This document shows positions 22,187 to 33,200 of a DNA stretch of 64,000 bases, one piece after another. The notes under the pieces are model-generated. The model worked only from the letters and a program-made list of their open reading frames with translations. It was not told the origin of the DNA and did no database searches. Source of the stretch: Rhodocollybia butyracea (taxonomy: Eukaryota > Basidiomycota > Agaricomycetes > Agaricales > Omphalotaceae); NCBI GenBank assembly GCA_015501585.1, contig JADNRY010000097.1, forward strand, positions 62,001 to 126,000, in the 5' to 3' direction. A program made the position numbers and the translations under genes. Positions within the stretch are counted from its first letter, which is position 1. Every line of letters starts with the position of its first letter.

Positions 22187-24528
22187 TCATTCGGAAGGTT
22201 TATCCTTTCCGATACTTAAGGAGGTGTCCTCCTCGATTGGCTCAAGAACATTTTTAATGTTCTCGGTGTCCGACTCATCGGGGTGTTCTGATGATTCAAG
22301 TTCATCGTCTCTATTCCTAGAAGAGACATAATATTTAGTGAGGGCCGTGTGGTCCTCAATGCGTGTGACGGCTCTGACCATCGCTTCTAATTTGGCATAC
22401 TCCGGAACGATCCCCTCGTTCGTGAGTTGCCTGATAATATTGAAGGGTAATCCCTCAATGAACCGTTTCCGCATTGTTGCATCATCCGGTGTTTGGAGCA
22501 TCCGTGATGTCCATCGTGTAAGTGAGGAATAATAATCCCTCACACCCGTATCGGGTGAATACTCAATAAGGTCAAACTGCCGTGCAGCTTGATGAATGGT
22601 CGTTGCTTGGATGCAACGATCAAAGACACCAATGATGGCGCCTTCAAATGTCCACTTAAGGACAGTGCGGTGTATACCAGCGACTTCGTCGTTATACCAG
22701 TCAAGGGCTTTGCCCTTTAGAAACATGCCAAGCACGGCAGTCCGTGTAGCATCGTAATCGTCACCGCACATGCGGTTGACTACCATCCATTGGAGAAGTG
22801 ACATTAGCCACCGCTCGAAGACATCGACATCCGGAGATCTGTCATAGACCTCCGGAGATGGAACTTTAAGAGTTTTACGGCTCTCAATGGGAGGGATAGG
22901 ATTCCCTACCTTATCTCGAATTTGTTTACGGTACACTTTGTGTACCTTGTGTTTCCATCGGGAACGACGTTCGTCGTCACCTGTTGTTTCTCGCATCTTA
23001 GATGCAAGTGAACGCAGTATTTTACGGCGCTCATTAGGAGTAATTTTACCCTTACGGGTAGCAAATTTGTCTAGCCAAGAGGCATCAGACGAAGAGTCAG
23101 TATTTGACTCGGTATCACTAGAGTCAGATGATTCATCCGACCATGGCCTGCGTTTGCGGCCTTTGGATTTAGCACTCTTGTGCTTCCTCCCCCCTTCACG
23201 GGATTTTTTGCTAGGCGCTTTCGCTCCGCATTATTGCTTGGTCCTGGAAAGGACTCAGCGGGTGGAATGTAAAATCGATCCCAGATTTCTCTGGGAGTAG
23301 TCAATTTATCAACGGGTATTCCGTTGACATTATATCCCACCATTTGGTCGGGAAGCCCAGATGGCGCGAATCCGAAATCTCGGAGACTGGTGTTATGTTG
23401 GCGTTGAATCGCTATGCGACTCATCCAATCTTTAGCTACTCCCAACGGAAGCGGCTGTGGTTGCAACTCGGCCAATACCGTTGGTACTGGCATTGAACTT
23501 GGCTCTGGCGCATTGCTGGGCGGCAATTTGGGCAGTCTTACGGTAGTGTGTACTACCGGAGGGGCAACACTTTGTGTCACCGGGGCGATGGATATGGTAG
23601 TAGGAACTACCGGAAGGGTACCGTGTTGCGGTCCCATACTGGAATGATTTCCAGTAGTGTTTGGTACAACTACTGGAGGTGTAATAATATTGGGTACCAT
23701 TGGCGCCCTTGCAGTAGGTAAGTACATTGTACTTTCCTGTGGTGGTATCGCTACTACCTGATTGAAGTTACGGGGTAACTTCGGTTCACTTTTAATGTTC
23801 ACCGCGCTTTGTGGTGAGCAAGATTTGGTCACCGGTAATGGCCTGGGACCTCGCAGTGTCAGAGACGCTGCCTCTGCATTGGGACTCTGTCTCATGCGGG
23901 ATGTGTAGATGGGTGTCAGTATAGTTACTGACACTGGTGCGTATTCCTGTCGGAATACAGGAACATGACGGGGTGACTTGGTCATCCCTTGTGAATACTG
24001 TTCGTCCAACAGTGATTGTTGGACTGACGGTGCCTTGGGCACCGTCTCACGCCATTGGTGTACCAAGTTGTTTGCCTCGGTAGGAACAGATGGTGCTGCA
24101 TTGTGCAATACCGGCGGTGTGACGGCAGGTCGTCTCGGTGTGGGTGCAGCAATAGTGATTCTATTGCTGTTTCTCGATGAAGAAGATCTTTCTTCATTAG
24201 ATCGGATGCTAGATGCATCCCATTTCTCAGTTATATTGAGAATACGATTGAGTACTTGCGTACTCTTGTCAAGTGATGCCGCTACATCTCGTAGCGCAGA
24301 AGAAATCTCACTTAAACCCTCTCGGGTTGGCCGTTTCTTACGAATAGTCATAGACTGTTCATTAGGTGGACTCTTGTCCTGCCTGTAGTGCCGTCCTTCA
24401 GACGCACGCACGGAATGAGTCGCTGATGCGACTGAATAGATTGATTGTGGTGACACGTCACCACGAATGGAAGGTGCGCGATCGCGCACGCTCCGATATG
24501 ACTTCTCTGATTGATTTCGAGAGGTCAT
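22187..24528 (-). CDS. Retrotransposon Gag (Ty3/gypsy-type capsid), with a -1 frame change
   Basis: Translation runs from the ATG at 24528. The first part (about 440 residues) is rich in Pro, Ser, Thr and Val with low complexity. The frame then changes by -1 at a run of six G (23194-23189, read GGGGGGA with codons AAG GGG GGA), after which a basic KHKSAKSKGRKRR stretch leads into the capsid-like domain. That domain shows VFERWLMSLLQWM, FLKGKALDWYNDEV, WTFEGAIIGVFDRCI and YYSSLTRWTSRM, the pattern of the Ty3/gypsy gag superfamily (the WY and fW..L motifs). There is no CCHC zinc knuckle and no pol. The stop is at 22187. Either the heptamer is a real slippery site, giving one protein of about 780 residues, or one base is wrong or mutated there. 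The element's intact LTRs argue that gag is recently functional. Confidence 0.8.
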
Positions 24529-24687
24529 TGAGACAGCAAATGATATAGCGGGACAGAAAAATGGAGCGGGATTGTGTAGTGAGTTGGAATAATGGTTGTT
24601 ATACTTGGTAGTATAACTGTTTTTAGCTTGTTAAACTAATAGCTTTGTGTTATTCACACAATAGTAATTTTTTGATGTTCAAAAAAG

Positions 24688-24940
24688 TATAACGCGCCCT
24701 ATGGGCAAAGTCCTTAAGAACACCAGTGAACACGACAAATAGGATACTATTGTGTGTACGACGGTGTAAAAGACTGACTAGACTCTTAAGTAATCGTACG
24801 ATACTTATAGTAACGGATTTATTATATAATTAATAATAAATAGAAAGATAAGATAGACCGTTTGGTCTATCGGCGGTGTCTAGGATGACCGTATCGCCGG
24901 ATACGGTCAGTGGTGATTATGGAGAGGCGGAGGCGTTACA
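24688..24940 (-). repeat. 5' LTR of the gag-only retrotransposon
   Basis: 253-bp repeat, nearly identical to 21593-21845; 5' in the sense direction, followed inward by the non-coding leader and the gag start at 24528. No clear primer-binding site complementary to a tRNA 3' end was identified next to it. Confidence 0.88.
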
Positions 24941-24945
24941 GGCTC

Positions 24946-26979
24946 GGACCTCGGATCCCACACATGCTCGGACAGGTCCTCGGACAAATCGCCTACCCGA
25001 GCTTACCAGGCTTTGATCTGCTTTGGTCTGTTATGTAGTCGAGCTCAAGCATGCAGGAACACAGCATCTGGGTCGGGATTTCTACACATGATAACCCAGC
25101 CAACGATCCTTCTTCCGTAACGGCCCTGTCAACCCGCGCTATCATGTACTGGCTGTGCACAGTCTGGTCAACACACGCATGTACCGTGCATGCGCGCGCA
25201 ACTTGGATGCATCATTCCACCAGATGTAGTGAAGGTTACGGCGCGTCTTCCGGCGTTATATTCCGGAGCTGATTGAGCCTACCTAACGGTAGTACTCACC
25301 AGTCAAGCGCACAAACACGTAAGTATCATTAGTACTTAGCGAAATGTGTGGAACAACCGGAACAACCGGAACGGAAAGTGACAGATCACATGATCACGTC
25401 CTGTCAAGTTGAATTTACCGCAGCACCACGACAACCACGACAACCACGACCGAACCACGACCACCCACGACCGACTTACAACCAATTGGGTTATGGGTGT
25501 TTCCTTACGTCTCTACTACTTCAGATCCCGAGTCTGCTCATACACGTACAACCAAAAATTACAAGGTCCCAATCTACTTAGAGATACCTGCACCAAAGAA
25601 TTCGTCAGTGTTGGCGTTGATCAAAGGTACGTCTGCAAGTATTAATATCAGAAATACATTGTCTAATGCTATGATAGAACTCATCTCCTCCGTCTCATTA
25701 CACGAGTTCAACTTTGTGTCACAAAATTTTGCCATAACGCTCAGCTCTCCAAGTTTGCTGTCCTCATTTGCCATGCGCTTAGTCAGGAGGCGCCGCGGCG
25801 CCGTCTTCGTGTCAAAATTACCTACGACAAACATGTAGTTCCCATCAATCTGTTACACAACAAGTCCAACATTGAAGCCATCGGCGAAAAGGTCGTTTGG
25901 AGTATTGATTGAGTTGCTTAGAGGTGAGTTTTTTTTCGTTTAGACGCCATGGGAATCATTGTGCTGACTGCCTTTCTCGGGACTGTCACTTCTGCTCAGG
26001 CTTCTGCACAGCATTGGACGGTAGCCGAGCGGGGGAGTGTTCGTGTTCATGTAAGGCGTTGGCGGCACGGGACCGCGGCCCTCAGACGCGACTCGGTGTC
26101 GTCCCCTTGGTCTATGGCGTGAGTGCCTGGGCCAATGTTTTCGTACCTTTTAATGCCAAGCCGCTGTAGTGTATGACGTGTTGACCCTACGGGATTGCGG
26201 ATTTTTGAGTAAGTTGCCCATATCTCTCTTTCCCATTGCAGCTTTAACTAGCCGCGACGTCTCCTTCATTAGCACTGTCCGTTCGGCAAGGGACTCACCG
26301 TCCACATTAGCTTCGCGGTGGGAACGTTGCACGCCCTCAAATCCCGCAGTTGTGCACACCCGCCCGCTTTAGGTCCTCTTCCTCTCCCTTCTCTTTCGTT
26401 CCTCTGACAAACTCACTCGCAGCTGGATTGTCCGCTCAAGTAAGAAGCTAAGAACCGGTTTCGTCCCAACAGTCGCCCCCGGTCCTCCAGCTCAACCCCC
26501 AGCTCAACATCCAGCCTCTATGCGTGGCATGCGGGGCAAGGCCACAGCAAGTCGTGTGCGGTGAGCCCAGGCGTAAGTTGCGCTTCTCACGCATTCGTTG
26601 CCACTGATTTACTCCTTTGAGGTCTGACCAATGATCATTGTAGCGCTGGTGCTCGTTCAGCAGTAAGTACGTCACGCTTCTCATCCACGGTTCTTCTATA
26701 TTGATTTAGTGGTCTGGGGTCTGACAACGTCGTTGTTTCTACCTGTAGTATGTAGAGTAACGTAAGTTTTTTCACTACCTACAGGGAACCGAAACATCGA
26801 GTAAGTCGTTCTATATATATCCCATTTTTCTTTGACCGGTTGTTACTTGATTGAGGACAAATGTTCGCTGCGCTGGTAAGTATTTTGGTGTACCACCAAA
26901 GAAACTTTGCCTACAGGGAATTGGGGATATGTAGTAGTGTTGACATGTAGTAATTTGTAAATATACCTTTATTCCTTGC
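24946..26979. other. Right interior of the CACTA element, unassigned
   Basis: Both strands have protein-like stretches: minus 25834-25574 (86 residues) and plus 25497-25838 overlap in opposite directions, and plus 26244-26370 follows a possible GCAG acceptor. GTAAGT-like donors are frequent. No domain is recognised and no single spliced model holds. It could be a degenerate transposase region or captured host sequence. Confidence 0.35.
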
Positions 26980-27555
26980 AAGGTCCTCCAGAAGCAGTTG
27001 AAAACCATTGTGTAAGACACTCCAAGTGATTGTTGTATACAGTCAAGATGATTGTCCAAGACAGTTCAAATGATTGTTCTGAACACTCACTGTGATTGCT
27101 GAACAATCCTAATGATTGTCTCAAGACACTGTGACCCATTTCCAAAAACAATCATTTTGAGTGTCCTAAACAGTCAATTTGAGTGTTTCATGCCATCATT
27201 TGGAGTGTTTTTTACAATCATTTAGATAGTGTAGAACTGTTATATAGAGTGGTTCAGACTATCATATTGAAAGGTTAGGACAATCATTGAAAGTAGTTCA
27301 GACAACCTTTAAGAGTGATTTAGACAATCATTAAGATTGGTTCAAACAATCAGTATAAAGGTATAAGACAATCCTTTTGAGTGAACTGGACAATCATGAA
27401 GATTGGTTCAAACAATCAATAGAAAGGTATAAGACAATCTCTTTGATTAGACTGGACAATCATTAAGAATGGTTCAGACAATCAATATGAGTGCAAGACA
27501 ATCATTTAGATTGTGTTTTGGACAATCAAATTCATTGTTTTTCCTTTCCGTAGTG
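26980..27555. repeat. Right subterminal repeat array of the CACTA element
   Basis: Some twenty copies of GACAATCA/TGATTGT variants in both orientations lead to the right terminal inverted repeat ending TTTCCGTAGTG. It mirrors the array at 17916-18290. Confidence 0.75.
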
Positions 27556-27699
27556 CCGTCCATCACTGGAAAATATCCTACTGTGAGTAAGTACATCCCT
27601 TTTGATAGAGTAGCTTACATTAGGTGTCTAGACTCCTGAGTACAAGACTGCTTAGTCTGACTGACTAATGTTCACACCTCTGGCCACCTCAATTTAAGC

Positions 27700-27935
27700 T
27701 ATGTACTTGGCCTCAGGCTATGCTGCCAGCTGGTAGGCATCCTCAGTGGCATAAGTATAGTATCTATGTAGTTCTTATTTTTTGGGTTACAATTATCACT
27801 TTGGGGCATGGGCTTGGAATAACTCTGTTATTGTATTGTAGATCTGCTGCAAGGGGAGCACACAAAATTATCTTATCTGATGCTAAAATAGAGTATCTTG
27901 TTAAGTTGTGTCAAGCTATTATTTGGCTATTATAG
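27700..27935 (+). pseudogene. Possible Ty1/copia RNase H remnant
   Basis: The frame ends ...SDAKIEYLVKLCQAIIWLL, which resembles the last helix of a copia RNase H (typically S..EAEY..L..A..E.IWLR). The upstream part is not recognisable, and no LTR is adjacent. The similarity is short and the call weak. Confidence 0.25.
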
Positions 27936-27937
27936 TA

Positions 27938-29278
27938 TCATTGTAAACTTGCAACTATCCCAGGATTCCCACCTGAATCTTCCATTGTAGTGAGGCAGAT
28001 AGTATCATCACTGTGTATTGAACTCAGAGCATTAGTGCTCTTAGTTCGTGCCAGTTGTTTGTTGTCCTTGTGAAGAAGGCCAATTACTGCAGCAGGATAA
28101 GATGCCTGGACCATCATAATCAGTCTTGTGTAAATAAAGATGTATATATAATTATTGGGCAACTCACGGATGCAGTAACAAAGATGGCATCAGCAGCATG
28201 CCGGGGCAATTGAGAAGTCGAAGTCAATATGATGTTGTATGTACATAGCGCGATGACTATGATATACATGGACTGAAGCGTGCAGAAAATGACCCCAGAC
28301 TCAATCAAGAGATTTAGAACTTTCTGTGCTCGTCTGCCTCTATGGGCTAACCCTCCATTGAGCCCTTTCATACACCTGTAATGTTTCCTATAATGCCTCT
28401 TCAAAATGAGTAATTTAAATGTGGACCTGGGAAAAGTCACTTACCAAGCTTTATAGGAGAACAAAATAGTCCCAACCATATTGACAATCAAGGAAGCTAC
28501 AGTTGAAAGCCAGTCCAGAATTGCAGATTCGGAAAGGTTTATGCCCTCCTTAACATCAACCCAGACGGAATCCGCCACGTTTAGACCTTCAATTCAAGTT
28601 CAGTACCAAGCAGCATCAAGGCACGTGCCAGAATAATTACGCACTGATGTTGGCAATCATAAGAATTGCGAGAACGGACCTCCAAAATTTACTTTGGTGA
28701 TACAGAGCCCAAACTCTCCATACTACAACGCTGTCACTCAAAAGAAGCTGGATATTCTAAATGATATTGATAGAAACCTTCTGGGATAATGCTCACATTG
28801 ATTATGGTGGGCCAAACAGAATCATCTTGCCATGTTATAACCTTCTTGTTGGCAATCTGAGTAGTAATTCCAAGTTCGTCTGATATATGCATGAATGCAA
28901 ACCGATCCACCCCCAGGAACCCTGCTCCAACGTTGACTATATTCCAGGAGAAGCAAATAAATGTGGTTATTAAACAGACGAGAAGGAATGTCTGTGGGCG
29001 TCCCCAGGAGCCTCTAGATCACAAACAAAAACAGTGATACAAGATAATCTCAATAAATAGTAACATAATTAAATTACACAGTGCTTACATGGTTAGAGAT
29101 TGAAGAGCAATGATCAATCCTAGAATAAAGGCTCCTAGCTCTTAATCATTAGTAACTATGTTTTAACTAGAACTTTGTTCTACCCACCATAGCCGGTGAA
29201 AATCAATATGAGAATAAAGACGTTGAAGAACCCTTCTTCGGCAAAAGCAGACACCAGCTGTCTTTCATCAGGGATCAT
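27938..29278 (-). CDS. Seven-transmembrane basidiomycete protein of unknown function (paralogue A)
   Basis: Seven exons splice in frame: 29278-29188, 29134-29089, 29013-28797, 28747-28645, 28586-28445, 28375-28168 and 28105-27938. They total 975 nt, 324 residues, all introns GT..AG and 46-69 nt. Seven hydrophobic segments are evident, starting with FFNVFILILIFTGYGAF. The word LLLSDSVVVWRVWALYHQ after helix 3 and the basic loop GLAHRGRRAQKVLNLL before helix 6 match a seven-helix family abundant in Agaricomycetes. The tail of about 50 residues is polar. No function is known for the family. The gene at 48721-50066 has nearly the same exon lengths (91, 46, then 103 for exon 4), so the two are clear paralogues. 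It lies just outside the right end of the CACTA element, with its stop 380 bp away. Confidence 0.82.
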
Positions 29279-31229
29279 TCAAATAAGAGGAACGTTGTGA
29301 GGAGAAACTAGCTAAACCCAAGCTAAACCTGAGGTATTATGTATATATCTAGGATATCAGCGGTACCAGGCAGTACCCCACTACTTGCGATACTAGCACT
29401 TGATGTTACTCACTAACCGGAACAATTGATACCGAAACAAATGATATGATAGTGATATGCCGAAATAAAACATAGAGTCTATGAAAAAAAATCAACCTTC
29501 GTCAACGACGAACAGTACTGTGATCCATTGCCGATTCTCAACGCCTCTACATCAAGGAGTGTTCACTGTGAGTTTCAGAGCCAGGCAATGACTCACATCA
29601 CTTTCGACTCTCCTGGTTTTGATCTGAGAATGCGACCTAGATTGCGATGGGTGATAGATCATGATGATCGGATGGTGCTCACCGCGGCGCCCATGGGATA
29701 ATCGCTCTGAACAACTATTTAGGGATAGAAGTGTGTTACCGGCTCAGTCGGACGGCGGTAGCCATATTGCCAAACTATTAACAGGACAGAGTAGGGTGAG
29801 GGGGGGTGAAGGACAGTGCAAACTCTCACAGCCACGACAGTTATATAAGTACCACGCACTAATGACGCAACTGAAAACTTAAAGTTGGACTATTCCGCAA
29901 GATCCCATCGCACCAATCGATTTACCTGTTCATAGCCCTATGGCTGTAAGAATCCTCGTTGTCAAACTTCAGCATAAGTATACCAGAGGCTCCAAAGAGG
30001 CTCAAACCCAGATGGTACCCTCGGGTAGTCACAGGAAGCGATTACTAATTCACTCATCGTTTCTTGCTTCTTGGACATTGGCAAAAACCTGGTGCTTCGA
30101 TCTGCAGAACCGACACCGCTACTGGCACCTGCGATATTTGAGGTGGTTAAATATGGATGAAGTAGATGATGATTGGCGATATGTGGTTTCCGCTACAGTG
30201 TTCTACGTTGATATCGGAACTCCCGCAAGACTCAAGTGACAGAATCAAGATTCAGTGATGATGCAGTTAACTCTGTACGCACCTTCACACGTTCGGGATA
30301 TTTATTTTTGCCCTTCTATTAGTAATTCTCATATACTCACCTGTAGAACTAATTAATATATCTGAAGGTACGATAGTTAGTAAGCTGTAAAGTTAGATAA
30401 AAGATAAGTACGCACCCCAGGACACTACAAATGAATCAACTGGGGTGCTATGTCGCAAATACTCTGAGTTAAATACTGCAGCCCAGCAGAGGAATATAGC
30501 GAAGAAAATAATGGAAGAAAGATAACAACATCGAAGGAATAAAGAAAGCGAAAGGTAGAAATATTACCCCTATGCATACGAGATAGCGGGACTTTGGCGG
30601 GACTCCAGCCCGGATCCCAACATCACCATTCTTTTCACCGCTAATCCCCCGATGTACCCGAATTTGTCTCAATTCATTCACGTCCAACAGCTCCTCTATT
30701 GCGTCCGAGCAATATGGTTTGTCTTGACTTCTCCAAGTCGAAGCCGGGAGCACCTCGCCAACCAAATCACGCAAGTATGATCGTGATTCATTGGCTTTCA
30801 AGATTCTGCTGGTACCTTAACAGACATACACGGCTATGAAAAGACCATACAGGTGTAATACTTTCCTCAGCTCCATACTGCTATTATCAAACTCGGCGGC
30901 AGACATGAGGATTGATAAACCCAAGGCTTTCGCGTTAATGTATGACCTTGAATAGCCCCCGGGTGGCAGACACAACTTTTTGATGGATTCAAGGTTAATG
31001 AAACGACGAGAATGTCACAGCCACCAGCGGAGAAAGAGTTGCGGACTGCACATAACAGTTGACTTGCCCTCTAGCGGTGATTACTGAAAAGGAAGAGGAG
31101 AAAGATGCAGCGCCAAATTGGCGCCTATTAACTCTCGATCACAATATTATCGCCAAGCCCATAGCACTTCTTGACGGACAAGTCGTCCACAGCCACATAA
31201 TTTCTATGCGATTACCGTATATCTGCCAT
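29279..31229. other. Spacer, no supported gene
   Basis: Contains the upstream region of the seven-helix gene and two unassigned open frames (plus 29940-30239, minus 30801-30469) without domains or credible splice partners. The right end grades into a decayed urease copy. Confidence 0.4.
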
Positions 31230-31730
31230 ACCGGTGATCTCAAAAATGACCGAGTTCATTCCCAACACGATTACAGCGTGCGGCGACAAATAATAGCAGT
31301 GTGTGTCCTCTTAACCTTTATGCATTTATGCTTCATGTCTATCTTACCTCGCCATAGGCCGGCTCCCACAACCGCTTCATCGTAATGAACCCTCTTCTCC
31401 CCTTTGACCCCGCCTAAAAGCTTTAAACCGGCACCACCGTGCGGCTCGAGCCCAGCGACCATCTGTTCCATCACCGATGCTACCATAATCTATGGAGGGA
31501 ATGATCTCGCTCTGGGCGTTTTGGATCTTGGCAGGATGGCAGAAGAGATTGCCTGGGGTTTTGTGCAGCAGGGGTTTGTGAAGAAGTGTGTTAGGGATTT
31601 AGTACTTGGTAGTACTTAGTAGGTTCATTTTTCTATGTATGGGCCTTCAAAGCTTCAACGTTTCGACGGGTAAGTACTCGGGTTAGGATCATGATACTGC
31701 GTTGTGGATTGAGGTTGGACCGTGTTGAAC
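31230..31730 (+). pseudogene. Urease fragment (end of exon 3, intron, exon 4), decayed
   Basis: The plus strand aligns by eye with the minus strand of 14860-14319. The segment 31300-31357 keeps the intron (a GTGTGT donor and a CCATAG acceptor), and then GGCTCCCACAACCGCTTCAT mirrors GGTTCTCACTACCACTTTAT of exon 4. Further on, a frame reads IYGGNDLALGVLDLGRMAEEI against the gene's [20 protein letters not shown]; near the end ATGTATGGGCC and GCGTTGTGGATTGAGGTTG remain. It has an in-frame stop, indels and one short insertion. Retention of the intron shows a DNA-level duplication. Confidence 0.85.
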
Positions 31731-31969
31731 GTTGAATGTTGAGATCCGAAAAATCAATGTGATTGTTTCCTATCATGGAATGTCGATTTGATGAACGATG
31801 GCTGCATGGTGATCAAGTCAAGCTTAGAGGAGCCCCTATAGAACCCCGTTCTGGCAAATACGCTACCGCGTCATCGAATTCTAGGAAAGACGATCCGCGG
31901 ACGCACGTGCCCCTTTCTCCTTGCTGTTGTTCACAGCGCCTCCATAACTACGATGATCGTGTCGCAATC

Positions 31970-32285
31970 TATGATGCCCCGTATCTACCAGAGGATTTCG
32001 ACCAACTGGATGAGGCCAATCGAATCAGAGCGGAGGTAATCTACTACCGTGGTCAATCTACTACCCGTGCATTACCACTATGTCAAAAACATGGAGGAGT
32101 GCAACAAGCTCCACTACGCTGCCTTTACCGACCCCATGTACGCACTCTGCGGCCGTCTCTTCCTACACGCTGGTAGCCCCTGGGAAGGCCAGGCGTTCGA
32201 GCTGAAGCTTGCGCTGATACAAGCGACAGAGAGGTGGACGGCGCTTACAGGGGAGGCATGCCCTGTCCATTCGACAGGCCCTTAA
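31970..32285 (+). pseudogene. Fragment of an unidentified coding gene, possibly phosphotransferase-like
   Basis: Two overlapping frames look protein-like in succession: YDAPYLPEDFDQLDEANRIR followed, after a frame change near 32050, by YHYVKNMEECNKLHYAAF and on to FELKLALIQATERW. The continuity across the shift suggests a broken exon. I have a weak impression of basidiomycete aminoglycoside-phosphotransferase-like proteins, without a catalytic motif in view. It lies between the urease and SPT2 shards and may be a shard of a gene outside the window. Confidence 0.35.
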
Positions 32286-32871
32286 AAAAGTATAAAATAC
32301 CTCAAGGTCAAAATCACCCGATGTCAAGGTCGCATCGTCCAGTTAATCTGGCTAAAGAAGCCACCTTCACCGACAGCAGATTTGCCGAGCATGTCTCCGT
32401 CCCTCGAGTTACCCCACACACGAAATTCGGATCAATTTGATACAACGTGGGTGGTCAACACTTGGGGATCGAGGATTAATTAATCCTAGACGCTAAATTA
32501 GTACTCCAGGTGAAGGCAACTCAACGAGCTAGCCTCTCAGTGTCGATAGATAGTGAAACTGCAAGAAACAGAAGTGTTAAGAGATTTTTGCTAGATACGA
32601 TGTGGAATCTACCTTGACAATCTGATTTCTTTTTTTTCTTCTTCGTCTCATAATGTCCCATTCCTACATACAACCCAAAAATGATTCCAGTTCCGCTGAG
32701 GATATCGCGCAACGTTTAGAGAGGGTGCAGGGGCACCGGCATAGCACCATTTACGGTTTGGGTGGGAGGGATGGAAGGAAACAGACTTGCGAAGGTATTT
32801 ACCGCCCCAGAAGCCCGGGAAGGAAGAGGCCTAAAGTGGATGCTGACAATTGCGTTACGAAGTAGGCTTGG

Positions 32872-33200
32872 TTGAACCGGGTGGTTCGTTAGATGCAGGA
32901 GGTAATTTATTCGGGATAAGTTGTACCAACGGCACCTCGATGAACGAAAATTACTTTCGGATAATGTCAACCTTGAAATCCAGACAAGACATACTTACAA
33001 CGAAAGAAAACAAAGAATAAAACGCACGCGATGCCGACTGAGTAGCCCTTCCACAGAAGCAGGACGAGACTTCTCCTTCTTATCCTTCTCCCTCCCCCTG
33101 AACAGGTCACAAATATAGGCGTATCATCCCCATCAAGCGTCTTCACTTCCCTCGCCCTCGCTCTATCCTGCAAAATCTCGTCCATTGAGTCCCGGAGCTA
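32872..33200 (-). pseudogene. SPT2 gene fragment (end of exon 1, intron 1, start of exon 2), decayed
   Basis: On minus, DEILQDRARAREVKTLDGDD matches DEILQDRAKAKELKTLDGDD of the gene at 36338. Downstream nucleotides keep GTCTCGTCCTGC, GGCATCGCGTGCGT (the intron 1 donor) and AAATTACCTCCTGCATCTAA, corresponding to exon 2. Frames are broken. The intron is retained, so it is not a retrocopy. Confidence 0.85.

Larger units (their letters stand above)
21593..24940 (-). mobile_element. Gag-only LTR retrotransposon (3348 bp), nested in the CACTA element
   Basis: Two direct repeats of 253 bp bound the element and 5-bp duplications GGCTC flank it (21588-21592 and 24941-24945). In the sense (minus) direction the LTR begins TGTAACGCC, and a polypurine tract GGTGGGGGAGGG directly precedes the 3' LTR. 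The two LTRs differ at one position that I could find, so the insertion is young. The only coding region is gag; no protease, reverse transcriptase, RNase H or integrase is present, so mobility would depend on a partner element. Confidence 0.92.
17916..27555. mobile_element. CACTA (EnSpm-like) DNA transposon, 9640 bp, non-autonomous or composite
   Basis: The left end is CACTACGGGAAGGAAAAAC and continues to GATTGTC at about 35 bp; the reverse complement of the right end is the same apart from one mismatch (CACTACGGAAAGGAAAAAC). Both flanks carry CCGT (17912-17915 and 27556-27559). Subterminal zones are packed with short GACAATCATTT/GATTGTC motifs in both orientations, a hallmark of CACTA elements. 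I could not recognise a TnpD/TnpA-type transposase inside. The interior includes an LTR retrotransposon and about 6 kb of unassigned sequence. CACTA elements usually make 3-bp duplications, so the 4-bp match could be 3 bp plus chance. Confidence 0.75.

Noticed and set aside
25990..26060. tRNA-like GGTAGCCGAGCGGGGG stretch
   Set aside because: It resembles a tRNA D arm, but no matching anticodon stem or T arm follows.
31404..31619. Plus frame of 71 residues as an independent gene
   Set aside because: It aligns with urease exon 4 and is part of the decayed copy.
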